5,981 bases of DNA from Actinomycetes bacterium (lineage in GTDB: Bacteria > Actinomycetota > Acidimicrobiia > Acidimicrobiales > Microtrichaceae). The stretch covers positions 1 through 5,981 of the forward strand of contig JAEVZA010000261.1 in assembly GCA_023392475.1 (NCBI GenBank), in the 5' to 3' direction. How positions within the stretch are numbered: position 1 is the first letter of the stretch; the number at the start of each line of letters is the position of its first letter. The translations under genes and the position numbers were made by a program. This document shows positions 1 through 4,156 of the stretch, piece by piece. The notes below the pieces were generated by a model. The model was not told the origin of the DNA. It saw only the letters and a program-made list of their open reading frames with translations, and did not search any database.

Positions 1-1
1 C

Positions 2-367
2 CCGGGCCGGGCCGACGGCCTGGTCCGGAGCTACGGCACGCGCGTGCGGGTCGTGCGCGCCGACGCCGCGGACCTCCGGTTGCCGCGGCGCCCGTTCCAC
101 GTCGTCGCCAACCCGCCGTTCGCCGTGACCTCCGCGCTCCTCGGCCGCCTGGTCCAGCCGGGCGGTCGGCTGCTGTCAGCCCACCTGGTCCTGCAGGACG
201 CCGCGGCGCGCCGGTGGGCCGGACCCGACGCGCCGGGTGCCGGGCGCTGGCGGGGTGAGCTCGACGCGTGGCTGGGGCCGCGCGTACCCGGGCACGCCTT
301 CCGTCCGGCGCCGCCGGTGGCGTGCCGCGTGCTGGTGATCCGCCGTCGCGGTCAGTCGGGCGGCTGA
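2..367 (+). CDS. rRNA adenine N6-methyltransferase, Erm/KsgA type (5' end outside the window)
   Basis: The last 121 codons of a gene that starts before the window; only the C-terminal part of a SAM-dependent rRNA adenine methyltransferase is visible. The acidic motif R-A-D-A-A-D-L (visible residues 19-25) fits the strand that contacts the SAM adenine. A-N-P-P-F (36-40) is the N-x-P-F/Y catalytic motif of adenine-N6 methylases, followed by the helix AVTSALL. Near the end, FRPAPPV (about 101-107) and VLVIRRR match the family's 'F-x-P-x-P-x-V' strand. Family members (KsgA, Erm) dimethylate an adenine of 16S or 23S rRNA. The protein stops right after this strand, so the usual helical C-terminal RNA-binding domain is absent. 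That resembles short actinobacterial Erm-like proteins more than KsgA. The target is unknown. Its 3' end overlaps the convergent neighbour by 16 bases. Confidence 0.85.
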   Translation, partial: PGRADGLVRSYGTRVRVVRADAADLRLPRRPFHVVANPPFAVTSALLGRLVQPGGRLLSAHLVLQDAAARRWAGPDAPGAGRWRGELDAWLGPRVPGHAFRPAPPVACRVLVIRRRGQSGG

Positions 368-753
368 TCCCGACGGCGCCAGAGCCGCACGGCGGTCTCC
401 GCGGCGACGTGCGCGGAGAGGTCGTCCGAGACGATCGCCGGCGGCGACTTCTTCCGGACGTGGGCCATCACCTTCGCCAGCTCCTTCAGCGTGAGCACCC
501 CGGCGGTGTAGGCCGCGTCCTTGGACGGGCGCGTCTCGAGCTGCCAGTGGGTGCCGCCGTCGAAGACGATGATCGGCACGAACGCGCCGTCGACCGTCTG
601 CTGCACCACGACCGCCTCGATCCGCAGGGCGCGCAGCTCCGCGGCGAGCTTCATGAGGTCGGGTCGCTGCTCGATCAGGACGCCGATCGGACCCTCGGTC
701 GGCAGGTGCGCCGACAGGATGGACCGCTCGTCGTCGGGCGTCGGCTCCTGCAC
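352..753 (-). CDS. Unrecognised 133-aa protein
   Basis: I do not recognise this family. The start is a GTG at 753-751; no in-frame alternative lies nearby. The product is a soluble mixed alpha/beta protein with no signal peptide or membrane segment. Residues 9-30 carry a hydrophobic strand-like stretch (PIGVLIEQ), 32-52 a helix and strand (KLAAELRAL, EAVVVQQ), and 59-72 a strand pair with FDGGTHWQL. A helix follows around 87-100 (LTLKELAKVMAHV), and the tail is basic (RLWRRRDQ). Hydrophobic residues alternate cleanly and codon third positions are strongly G/C, which supports a real gene. It is probably monocistronic with its own promoter 8-13 bases upstream, and the short distance implies a leaderless mRNA. 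It converges on the methyltransferase, sharing the last 16 bases of both genes. No function can be assigned. Confidence 0.8.
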   Translation of the reverse strand: MQEPTPDDERSILSAHLPTEGPIGVLIEQRPDLMKLAAELRALRIEAVVVQQTVDGAFVPIIVFDGGTHWQLETRPSKDAAYTAGVLTLKELAKVMAHVRKKSPPAIVSDDLSAHVAAETAVRLWRRRDQPPD

Positions 754-760
754 GTCCGCC

Positions 761-766
761 AGCGTA
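761..766 (-). promoter_or_regulatory. -10 box of the 133-aa gene, leaderless mRNA
   Basis: On the minus strand TACGCT (766 to 761) is followed by seven bases, GGCGGAC, and then the GTG start codon at 753. This is the standard actinobacterial TANNNT -10 spacing with transcription beginning at the start codon itself. No Shine-Dalgarno sequence is visible between them. I see no convincing -35 element. The same hexamer precedes the tRNA and the DivIVA-like gene. Confidence 0.6.
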
Positions 767-806
767 GGGCGGTGGCGGTGGTGGAGCGCCGGTTGCGGTG
801 CGACCC

Positions 807-824
807 GTCCACCGCAGCGTGGAC
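807..824 (-). terminator. Possible stem-loop terminator after the dehydrogenase
   Basis: GTCCAC and GTGGAC form a perfect 6-bp stem around a 6-base loop, starting 10 bases after the dehydrogenase stop codon on the minus strand. No T-run follows, so it is only a weak candidate for a terminator and may merely protect the mRNA 3' end. Confidence 0.3.
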
Positions 825-834
825 CGGCAGCGCG

Positions 835-1581
835 TCAGGCCTGGATGGCGGTCAGCCCGCCGTCGACGGCGAGGACCGCGCCGGTCACGAGGCTGGCGCG
901 GTCGGAGCAGAGGAAGCTCGCGACCTCGGCGATCTCCTCGGGCTGCCCGCCGCGCATCAGCGCGGTGCCCTGGACGAGCGCCGGGTGCCGCTCCGCGGCG
1001 CCGGGCCCGCCCGACATCGCGGTCTCCGTGAAGCCGGGGCACAGCGTGTTGGCCCGGATGCCCTGGGTGCCGTACTCGATGGCGGCCTGCTTGGTCACCG
1101 CGATCACGCCGGCCTTGCTCGCGGAGTAGGCCGCGGTGGGCATGCGGGAGCCGTTGAGGCCGCCGGTGGACGACCAGTCGAGGATCGCGCCGCCACCGGT
1201 CGGCAGCATCGTGCGCAGCGCGTGCTTCGTGCCGAGCAGCACGCCCCGCAGGTTCACGTCCATGATCCGGTCGAAGTGCTCCTCGGTGATGTCGGCGAGG
1301 GGCTGCGCGTCGGCGATGCCCGCCACGTTGCACGCGACGGTGAGCGGCCCGAACGCCTCGACCGCGGCGGCGAACGCCGCCTCGACCTGGCCCTCGTCGC
1401 TGACGTCGCATCGGAAGGGGACGACGGCGTCGCCGAGTGCGGCGGCGGTCTCCTCCTCGGCGCCGCTGATGTCGACGGCCGGCACGCGGGCGCCCTCGCG
1501 GACGAAGACCTCGACGGTCTCGCGGCCCATGCCCGACCCCGCCCCGGTGACCAGCGCCGTCCTGCCGTCCAGCTCGCCCAC
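835..1581 (-). CDS. Short-chain dehydrogenase/reductase (SDR, classical)
   Basis: A 248-aa NAD(P)-dependent oxidoreductase of the classical SDR family, at the usual length of about 250. The Rossmann motif TGAGSGMG is at 12-19. D37 at the end of the second strand (VPAVD) favours NAD(H) over NADP(H). D59-V60 contacts adenine, NVAG is at 85-88, and the structural N110 is present. The catalytic residues are S138 (in WSSTGG), Y152 and K156 (YSASK), followed by the CPGFTET segment at 180-186 and the C-terminal strand AVDGGL. Between S138 and Y152 there is one residue more than in the commonest spacing. The substrate cannot be told from sequence; relatives oxidise alcohols or reduce 3-oxoacyl, steroid or sugar carbonyls. 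The GTG start at 1581 is chosen because a strong ribosome binding site sits five bases upstream. It has its own promoter and a long structured leader. Confidence 0.93.
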   Translation of the reverse strand: MGELDGRTALVTGAGSGMGRETVEVFVREGARVPAVDISGAEEETAAALGDAVVPFRCDVSDEGQVEAAFAAAVEAFGPLTVACNVAGIADAQPLADITEEHFDRIMDVNLRGVLLGTKHALRTMLPTGGGAILDWSSTGGLNGSRMPTAAYSASKAGVIAVTKQAAIEYGTQGIRANTLCPGFTETAMSGGPGAAERHPALVQGTALMRGGQPEEIAEVASFLCSDRASLVTGAVLAVDGGLTAIQA

Positions 1582-1586
1582 GTCGA

Positions 1587-1595
1587 CCTCCCTCC
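1587..1595 (-). promoter_or_regulatory. Ribosome binding site of the SDR gene
   Basis: On the minus strand GGAGGGAGG ends five bases before the GTG at 1581. This fixes the start codon. A 7-bp inverted repeat lies only four bases upstream of it. Confidence 0.75.
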
Positions 1596-1599
1596 GCCA

Positions 1600-1633
1600 C
1601 CGGTCGGCCCGGGGCGCTCCGACGCCCGACCGG
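1600..1633 (-). repeat. Inverted repeat in the SDR mRNA leader
   Basis: CCGGTCG (1600-1606) and CGACCGG (1627-1633) are perfect 7-bp arms. Inside them GGCG (1613-1616) and CGCC (1623-1626) can extend the stem. In the mRNA this hairpin would lie directly before the ribosome binding site, so it could influence translation. Confidence 0.5.
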
Positions 1634-1649
1634 GGAGGCCGTGGCGGTC

Positions 1650-1669
1650 CCGCAGATCCGATCCTGCGG
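1650..1669 (-). repeat. Stem-loop near the 5' end of the SDR leader
   Basis: CCGCAG (1650-1655) and CTGCGG (1664-1669) form a perfect 6-bp stem with an 8-base loop. It would begin about four bases after the predicted transcription start, which is typical of 5'-protecting stems but may also be chance in GC-rich DNA. Confidence 0.4.
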
Positions 1670-1679
1670 CGACGCGTCG

Positions 1680-1685
1680 AGAATA
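1680..1685 (-). promoter_or_regulatory. -10 box of the SDR gene
   Basis: Minus-strand TATTCT (1685 to 1680) is the closest match to TATAAT in this gene-free stretch and stands out in very GC-rich DNA. Transcription would begin near 1673, giving a leader of about 90 bases. No clear -35 is visible. The region 1582-1828 otherwise contains no plausible gene on either strand. Confidence 0.5.
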
Positions 1686-1752
1686 GGGTTCTGCCCGTCG
1701 GAGAGCCGGAGGTCCGGGCGGCCCGTCCTGCGCTGCTTCCCGTTCGTTCCCA

Positions 1753-1790
1753 TGACGATCCGCGCTGCCAGACAGCACGAACAATCGTCA
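1753..1790. repeat. 7-bp inverted repeat in the gene-free stretch
   Basis: TGACGAT (1753-1759) and ATCGTCA (1784-1790) are perfect inverted copies 24 bases apart. They lie between the SDR promoter and the tRNA 3' end, in DNA that is less GC-rich than its surroundings. A regulator half-site pair is possible, but the wide spacing is unusual and chance cannot be excluded. Confidence 0.3.
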
Positions 1791-1796
1791 GAACGC

Positions 1797-1816
1797 GGGC
1801 CGGCGGGTCGGGTGGG
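1797..1816 (+). other. G-quadruplex motif downstream of tRNA-Gly
   Basis: Four GGG runs at 1797-1799, 1805-1807, 1810-1812 and 1814-1816 are separated by loops of 5, 2 and 1 bases. A further GGGG lies at 1825-1828. This satisfies the usual G3-N1-7 rule. The motif is on the template strand for the leftward-transcribed tRNA and starts 13 bases past its 3' end. Confidence 0.5.
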
Positions 1817-1828
1817 TGGCCGGTGGGG

Positions 1829-1903
1829 TGGAGCGGGTGACGGGAATCGAACCCGCATGACCAGCTTGGAAGGCTGGGACTCTAGCCATTGAGCTACACC
1901 CGC
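1829..1903 (-). tRNA. tRNA-Gly (anticodon TCC)
   Basis: A complete 75-base cloverleaf including an encoded CCA end (1829-1831). The acceptor stem GCGGGTG pairs perfectly with CACCCGC. The D arm has GCTC/GAGT around AATGGCTA. The anticodon stem CCAGC/GCTGG holds the loop CTTCCAA, with anticodon TCC at 1870-1868, reading GGA. The variable loop is TCAT, and the T arm is GCGGG/CCCGT around TTCGATT. The discriminator base is T, as is usual for bacterial tRNA-Gly. It stands alone, with no neighbouring tRNA genes and no integrase or att-like repeat in the window. Confidence 0.97.
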
Positions 1904-1906
1904 GAG

Positions 1907-1920
1907 CCTGCCGGGGCAGG
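1907..1920 (-). repeat. Hairpin in the tRNA 5' leader
   Basis: CCTGCC and GGCAGG are perfect arms separated by two bases. They lie between the predicted transcription start (about 1922) and the mature 5' end at 1903, so the precursor would carry a small stem immediately before the RNase P cleavage site. Confidence 0.45.
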
Positions 1921-1928
1921 GCGGGGAC

Positions 1929-1934
1929 AGCGTA
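1929..1934 (-). promoter_or_regulatory. -10 box of tRNA-Gly
   Basis: Minus-strand TACGCT (1934 to 1929) fits TANNNT and would place the transcription start near 1922, giving a precursor leader of about 19 bases. It is the same hexamer as before the 133-aa minus-strand gene and the DivIVA-like gene. Confidence 0.6.
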
Positions 1935-2000
1935 GCGGCCGGTCCCGGCCGGCCCGCCCGTCGGGTGGGTGACCGCGACGCGCCCGGCCCCCGTCGCCGC

Positions 2001-2026
2001 GACTGCCGGGCGACCGGAACGGGTAC
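2001..2026 (+). promoter_or_regulatory. Possible SigB/SigF-type promoter of the hydrolase operon
   Basis: GACT (2001-2004), 16 bases, then GGGTAC (2021-2026) fits the loose GNNT-N14-16-GGGTAC/T pattern known for Streptomyces SigB promoters. Transcription would begin near 2033, just before the ribosome binding site AGGAGG (2040-2045). The -35 part is poor compared with GTTT, and GGGTAC occurs elsewhere in the window inside genes, so this is tentative. Confidence 0.35.
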
Positions 2027-2050
2027 GGGCCGTTCTCCGAGGAGGACGTG

Positions 2051-2917
2051 ATGACGACCGTGCTCGAACCGGGCGCCCCTGCAGGTGCCGCTCCCGTGAC
2101 CGACCCGGTGCTCGGCGCCACGCGGTTCGGCCCGTACGAGATCCGGTGGGTCGAGACGGGTCCCGTCGACGGACCGGGGATGCTCCTCCTGCACGGCCTC
2201 TACGCGGGGGCGACCGGCTACGAGTGGCGCCGCCTGGCTCCGCTGCTCGCCCGGACGCACCGCGTGCGCGTCGCCGACCTGCTCGGCGCCGGCGGCAGCG
2301 ACCGGCCCCGGATCACCTACACCCCCGACGTCGTCGGTCGGTCCGTCGCGGCCTTGATGGACGACGCCGGCCCCGGCGTGCACGTCGTCGCCAGCTCGCT
2401 CACCGGCGCGTACGCGCTCCGGGCCGTCGCCGGCGCCGGGGCGCGCCCGGGCGGTCGGAGACCGGCGCGCCTCACGCTGGTGACGCCGTCGGGGCTCGGG
2501 CCAGAGCGACAGCCGGCGGCCCCGGCGCTCGTCGCCGACGTCGTCGAGCGGACGCCGCTCGGCGACGCCGTGGTCCGCGCCCTCACGTCGCGGCCCTCGG
2601 TGCGCTGGTTCCAGCGCCACCGCACCTACGCGGATCCCGACGCCCTCACCGTCGAGGAGGAGGTCGTGACGCAGCGGTCCGGCCGCCTGCCCGGCGCCAA
2701 GCACCTGCAGCTCGCGTTCGTCTCCGGGCGGCTCGACCAGCACGTCGACCCGGCCGACGTGCGCGTGGTCCGGCCGACCGTGCTGTGGGGCGACGGCCAG
2801 CGCTTCGTCGACGACGGCGACGCATCCCGGTGGGCGGCGGCGGGCGCCCGGGTCGTGCACCTCGGCAGCGGCCTGCCCCACGTGGAGGAACCGGATCGTG
2901 TGGCCCAGCTCCTCTGA
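2051..2917 (+). CDS. Alpha/beta hydrolase fold protein
   Basis: A 288-aa cytoplasmic alpha/beta hydrolase. The oxyanion-hole HG is at 48-49 (MLLLHGLY). The D-L-x-G-x-G-x-S-D-R-P signature is at 76-86. The nucleophile elbow is ASSLTG (114-119), with S116 in the serine position, and the C-terminal histidine is H277 in LPHVEEPDRV. The elbow lacks the usual G-x-S-x-G glycines. In WGDGQRF (246-252) the position normally held by the catalytic acid is Q250, although D248 or D254/D255 might serve. Residues 1-24 are an extended Pro/Ala-rich lead-in. ATG 2051 is preferred over GTG 2048 because AGGAGG (2040-2045) lies five bases before it. The gene overlaps the next by 20 bases and was probably co-transcribed with it. 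The substrate is unknown. Its place beside a sigma-B-type cluster recalls the regulator RsbQ, but that is an inference. Confidence 0.88.
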   Translation: MTTVLEPGAPAGAAPVTDPVLGATRFGPYEIRWVETGPVDGPGMLLLHGLYAGATGYEWRRLAPLLARTHRVRVADLLGAGGSDRPRITYTPDVVGRSVAALMDDAGPGVHVVASSLTGAYALRAVAGAGARPGGRRPARLTLVTPSGLGPERQPAAPALVADVVERTPLGDAVVRALTSRPSVRWFQRHRTYADPDALTVEEEVVTQRSGRLPGAKHLQLAFVSGRLDQHVDPADVRVVRPTVLWGDGQRFVDDGDASRWAAAGARVVHLGSGLPHVEEPDRVAQLL

Positions 2918-3299
2918 CCCGCAGGGCGGACCCGACGACCGGCGCCACTCGGACGCGCCGTCCGAGCGCGGACCCGAGGTCGGATCCGACGACGGGCTCG
3001 CCCAGGTCCTCACCCTCTCGCTGCAGCTCGTGTTCGTGTCCCGCGAGGCCGAGGGCCTCCGCATCGACTGCCTCGTCGCCGACCGCGCCGCGGTCGGGTA
3101 CGGCCGGACGATCTCGGCCGGTGCGCCGTTCAGCCTCGTGATCGGCTCGGCCGACCACGGCGACGACCTGGACCGCGCCCACGAGCTGATCGACCGGTGG
3201 TGCCGGGACGGCGAGGCGGTCGAGGTGACGACCCGCTCGACCGGCCGGTCCCTGTGGCTGCGGGTCGGTCTCGACGAGCTCGTGCTGGACGTCGCCTGA
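2898..3299 (+). CDS. Unrecognised 133-aa protein, coupled to the hydrolase
   Basis: I do not recognise this family. The GTG start at 2898 lies 20 bases inside the hydrolase gene, with GGAGG at 2884-2888 nine bases before it, so translation is probably coupled. Residues 1-33 are hydrophilic, rich in D, P, S and R, and likely disordered. Residues 34-133 look like a compact alpha/beta domain. It has strands QLVFVS (43-48), GLRIDCLVA (53-61), FSLVIGS (78-84), AVEVTTRS (107-114) and LWLRVGLDELVLDV (119-132), and one helix at about 90-103 (DLDRAHELIDRWC). There is no signal peptide, membrane segment or metal-binding motif. Strong hydrophobic patterning and a G/C third-position bias support a real gene. 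Its position suggests a partner of the hydrolase or of the sigma regulators downstream. Confidence 0.72.
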   Translation: MWPSSSDPQGGPDDRRHSDAPSERGPEVGSDDGLAQVLTLSLQLVFVSREAEGLRIDCLVADRAAVGYGRTISAGAPFSLVIGSADHGDDLDRAHELIDRWCRDGEAVEVTTRSTGRSLWLRVGLDELVLDVA

Positions 3300-3316
3300 G
3301 GCCCGGGACGCCCGCG

Positions 3317-3332
3317 CCCCGCCGCGGCGGGG
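3317..3332 (+). terminator. Perfect 16-bp GC palindrome, possible terminator or operator
   Basis: CCCCGCCG is followed directly by its reverse complement CGGCGGGG, starting 18 bases after the stop codon of the preceding gene. TTCT follows, so as RNA it gives a very stable stem with a short weak U stretch. It also touches the -35 region of the promoter of the STAS operon, so a protein-binding role is equally possible. Confidence 0.4.
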
Positions 3333-3357
3333 TTCTAACGTGGTGGGTGCTGGGTAC
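3331..3357 (+). promoter_or_regulatory. SigB/SigF-type promoter of the sigma regulatory operon
   Basis: GGTTC (3331-3335), 16 bases, then GGGTAC (3352-3357). Known SigF promoters of mycobacteria read about GGTTT-N15-17-GGGTA, and SigB promoters of Bacillus read GTTT with GGGTAT, so only one base of the -35 and the last base of the -10 differ. Transcription would begin near 3364, about 50 bases before the chosen start codon. Since the operon encodes a sigma factor of this very type, autoregulation is the natural reading. Confidence 0.6.
3336..3341 (+). promoter_or_regulatory. Alternative housekeeping -10 box
   Basis: TAACGT fits TANNNT and would start transcription near 3348. It lies inside the spacer of the SigB/SigF-type promoter, so the operon may have both basal and autoregulated transcription. 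A single hexamer of this kind is weak evidence. Confidence 0.35.
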
Positions 3358-3390
3358 ACATGCGTGACCCGCCGTCGGCGGGGAACCCAG
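3350..3390 (+). repeat. Nested inverted repeats in the leader of the STAS operon
   Basis: The outer arms CTGGGT (3350-3355) and ACCCAG (3385-3390) enclose the inner arms CCCGCC (3368-3373) and GGCGGG (3377-3382). Both pairs are perfect. The left outer arm contains most of the GGGTAC promoter element, so it is transcribed only if transcription starts upstream, at about 3348. It may be a folded RNA leader or an operator. Confidence 0.5.
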
Positions 3391-3413
3391 GTTGCACAGG
3401 GGAGCGTCGGCGC

Positions 3414-3737
3414 GTGGACGGATCGGAACGACTCAGCATCAACCGCACCGAGGGCCCGTCCGGGGCGCTCCAGGTCGCCGGCGAGCTCGACGCCTACACG
3501 GCGGGGGCGCTCGAGGAGCTGCTCGCCGGGCACGGCACCACGGGTGACGTCCGGGTGGACCTGTCCGGCGTCACGTTCATCGACTCGACGGGCATCCGCG
3601 CCATCGTGCGGGCCGACAACGACCTGCGGGCGGCCGACCGGTCGCTCGTGATCGTCGCGCCGTCCGCGGCCGTGATGCGGCTGCTCGAGCTGACGTCGCT
3701 CGACGAGCGCTTCCGCATCGAGCCGGTGACGCAGTGA
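3414..3737 (+). CDS. STAS-domain anti-anti-sigma factor (RsbV/SpoIIAA-like)
   Basis: A 107-aa single STAS domain, the usual length for anti-sigma factor antagonists. Features in order: strand LQVAGELDAYT with the family's G-E-L-D (23-26), then strand VRVDLSGVTFIDSTGIRAIV (46-65). This strand carries the D-S-T-G signature (57-60), whose serine is the phosphoacceptor in this family. Helix and strand elements SLVIVAPSAAVMRLLELTSL follow. In known systems the unphosphorylated form binds the anti-sigma factor and frees the sigma factor. GTG 3414 is preferred to ATG 3360, because AGGGGAG (3398-3404) lies nine bases before it, the domain begins soon after it, and the predicted transcription start falls after 3360. 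The stop overlaps the next gene's GTG (GTGA), indicating coupled translation. Confidence 0.9.
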   Translation: MDGSERLSINRTEGPSGALQVAGELDAYTAGALEELLAGHGTTGDVRVDLSGVTFIDSTGIRAIVRADNDLRAADRSLVIVAPSAAVMRLLELTSLDERFRIEPVTQ

Positions 3738-4156
3738 CCTCGGGCTCCGGCTGGTCGGTGGCGGAGCGGGTCGACGACCGGGAGGTCCTGCTCGACGTCC
3801 CTGCGACGACGCGGTCGCTGCGGCTCATCCGGCTCGCCGCGGCCGACGCCGCCGCGGACCTCGGCTTCGACGTCGACGGCGTGGAGGCGGCGCGCATCGC
3901 CGTCGACGAGCTCGCCGCGATCCTCTTCGACACGGGCTCGTGGTCGCGGCTGATGCTGCGGCTCGGGCGCGGCGAGGGGTCGTTGGAGGTCGAGGGCCAG
4001 GTGCGCGGCGGCGACGGCGAGGTGCGCCCGGTGCAGGTCGACCGCGTGGTGCAGGAGCTGCTGCAGACGTGCACGACCGCGTTCCACGTGCAGGACCGCG
4101 ACGGCGACCCCGGGCCGTGGTTCTCCTGCACCCTCACCGGGCGGTCGGCGGGATGA
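3734..4156 (+). CDS. RsbW-like anti-sigma protein with degenerate kinase fold
   Basis: A 140-aa protein between an RsbV-like gene and a sigma gene. This is the place, and roughly the length, of an RsbW/SpoIIAB anti-sigma kinase. The beginning fits that fold: LLDVPATTRSLRLIRLAAADAA (19-40), then an acidic helix ARIAVDELAAILFD (53-66), matching the family's 'E-A-x-x-N-A' helix. The key asparagine of that N-box is replaced by alanine, and no D-x-G-x-G ATP-lid motif follows. Strands SRLMLRL and SLEVEGQV, a helix VDRVVQELLQTCTTAF and a final strand WFSCTLTG complete the outline. It may bind the sigma factor without phosphorylating the STAS protein. Related HATPase-like proteins lacking these motifs seem common in actinobacteria, to my recollection. 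The family call rests largely on context plus the first 66 residues. Confidence 0.78.
   Translation: MTSGSGWSVAERVDDREVLLDVPATTRSLRLIRLAAADAAADLGFDVDGVEAARIAVDELAAILFDTGSWSRLMLRLGRGEGSLEVEGQVRGGDGEVRPVQVDRVVQELLQTCTTAFHVQDRDGDPGPWFSCTLTGRSAG

Noticed and set aside
268..1686. A 472-codon plus-strand frame opposite the dehydrogenase and the 133-aa gene
   Set aside because: It is antisense to two well-supported genes, with low-complexity composition and no recognisable domain.
1829..1903. tRNA-Gly as a possible integration site for a mobile element
   Set aside because: No integrase, direct repeat of the tRNA 3' end or change in base composition is seen next to it.
176..3064. A 962-codon open frame on the minus strand covering half of the window
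   Set aside because: It crosses the tRNA-Gly gene and runs antisense or out of frame through the hydrolase and the dehydrogenase. Its product is Arg/Gly/Pro-rich without domain signals, a common artefact of GC-rich DNA. The piece translated from the tRNA (VAQWLESQPSKL...) is a familiar false protein.
3096..3101. Another GGGTAC, inside the unrecognised 133-aa plus-strand gene, and one on the minus strand at 284-289
   Set aside because: Neither has a GNNT or GTTT element at 14-16 bases, and both lie within genes. They show that the hexamer alone occurs by chance here.
3350..3410. Resemblance of GGCGGGGAACCCAGG to part of the c-di-AMP (ydaO) riboswitch
   Set aside because: Only a short G-rich and ACCCA-like piece is similar. 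The leader is too short for the full two-fold riboswitch, and I see no GGGGTGAA-type element.
3360..3413. ATG 3360 as the start of the first STAS protein
   Set aside because: It would add 18 residues with no domain match, has no ribosome binding site, and lies before the transcription start predicted from GGGTAC. GTG 3414 has AGGGGAG at a good distance.
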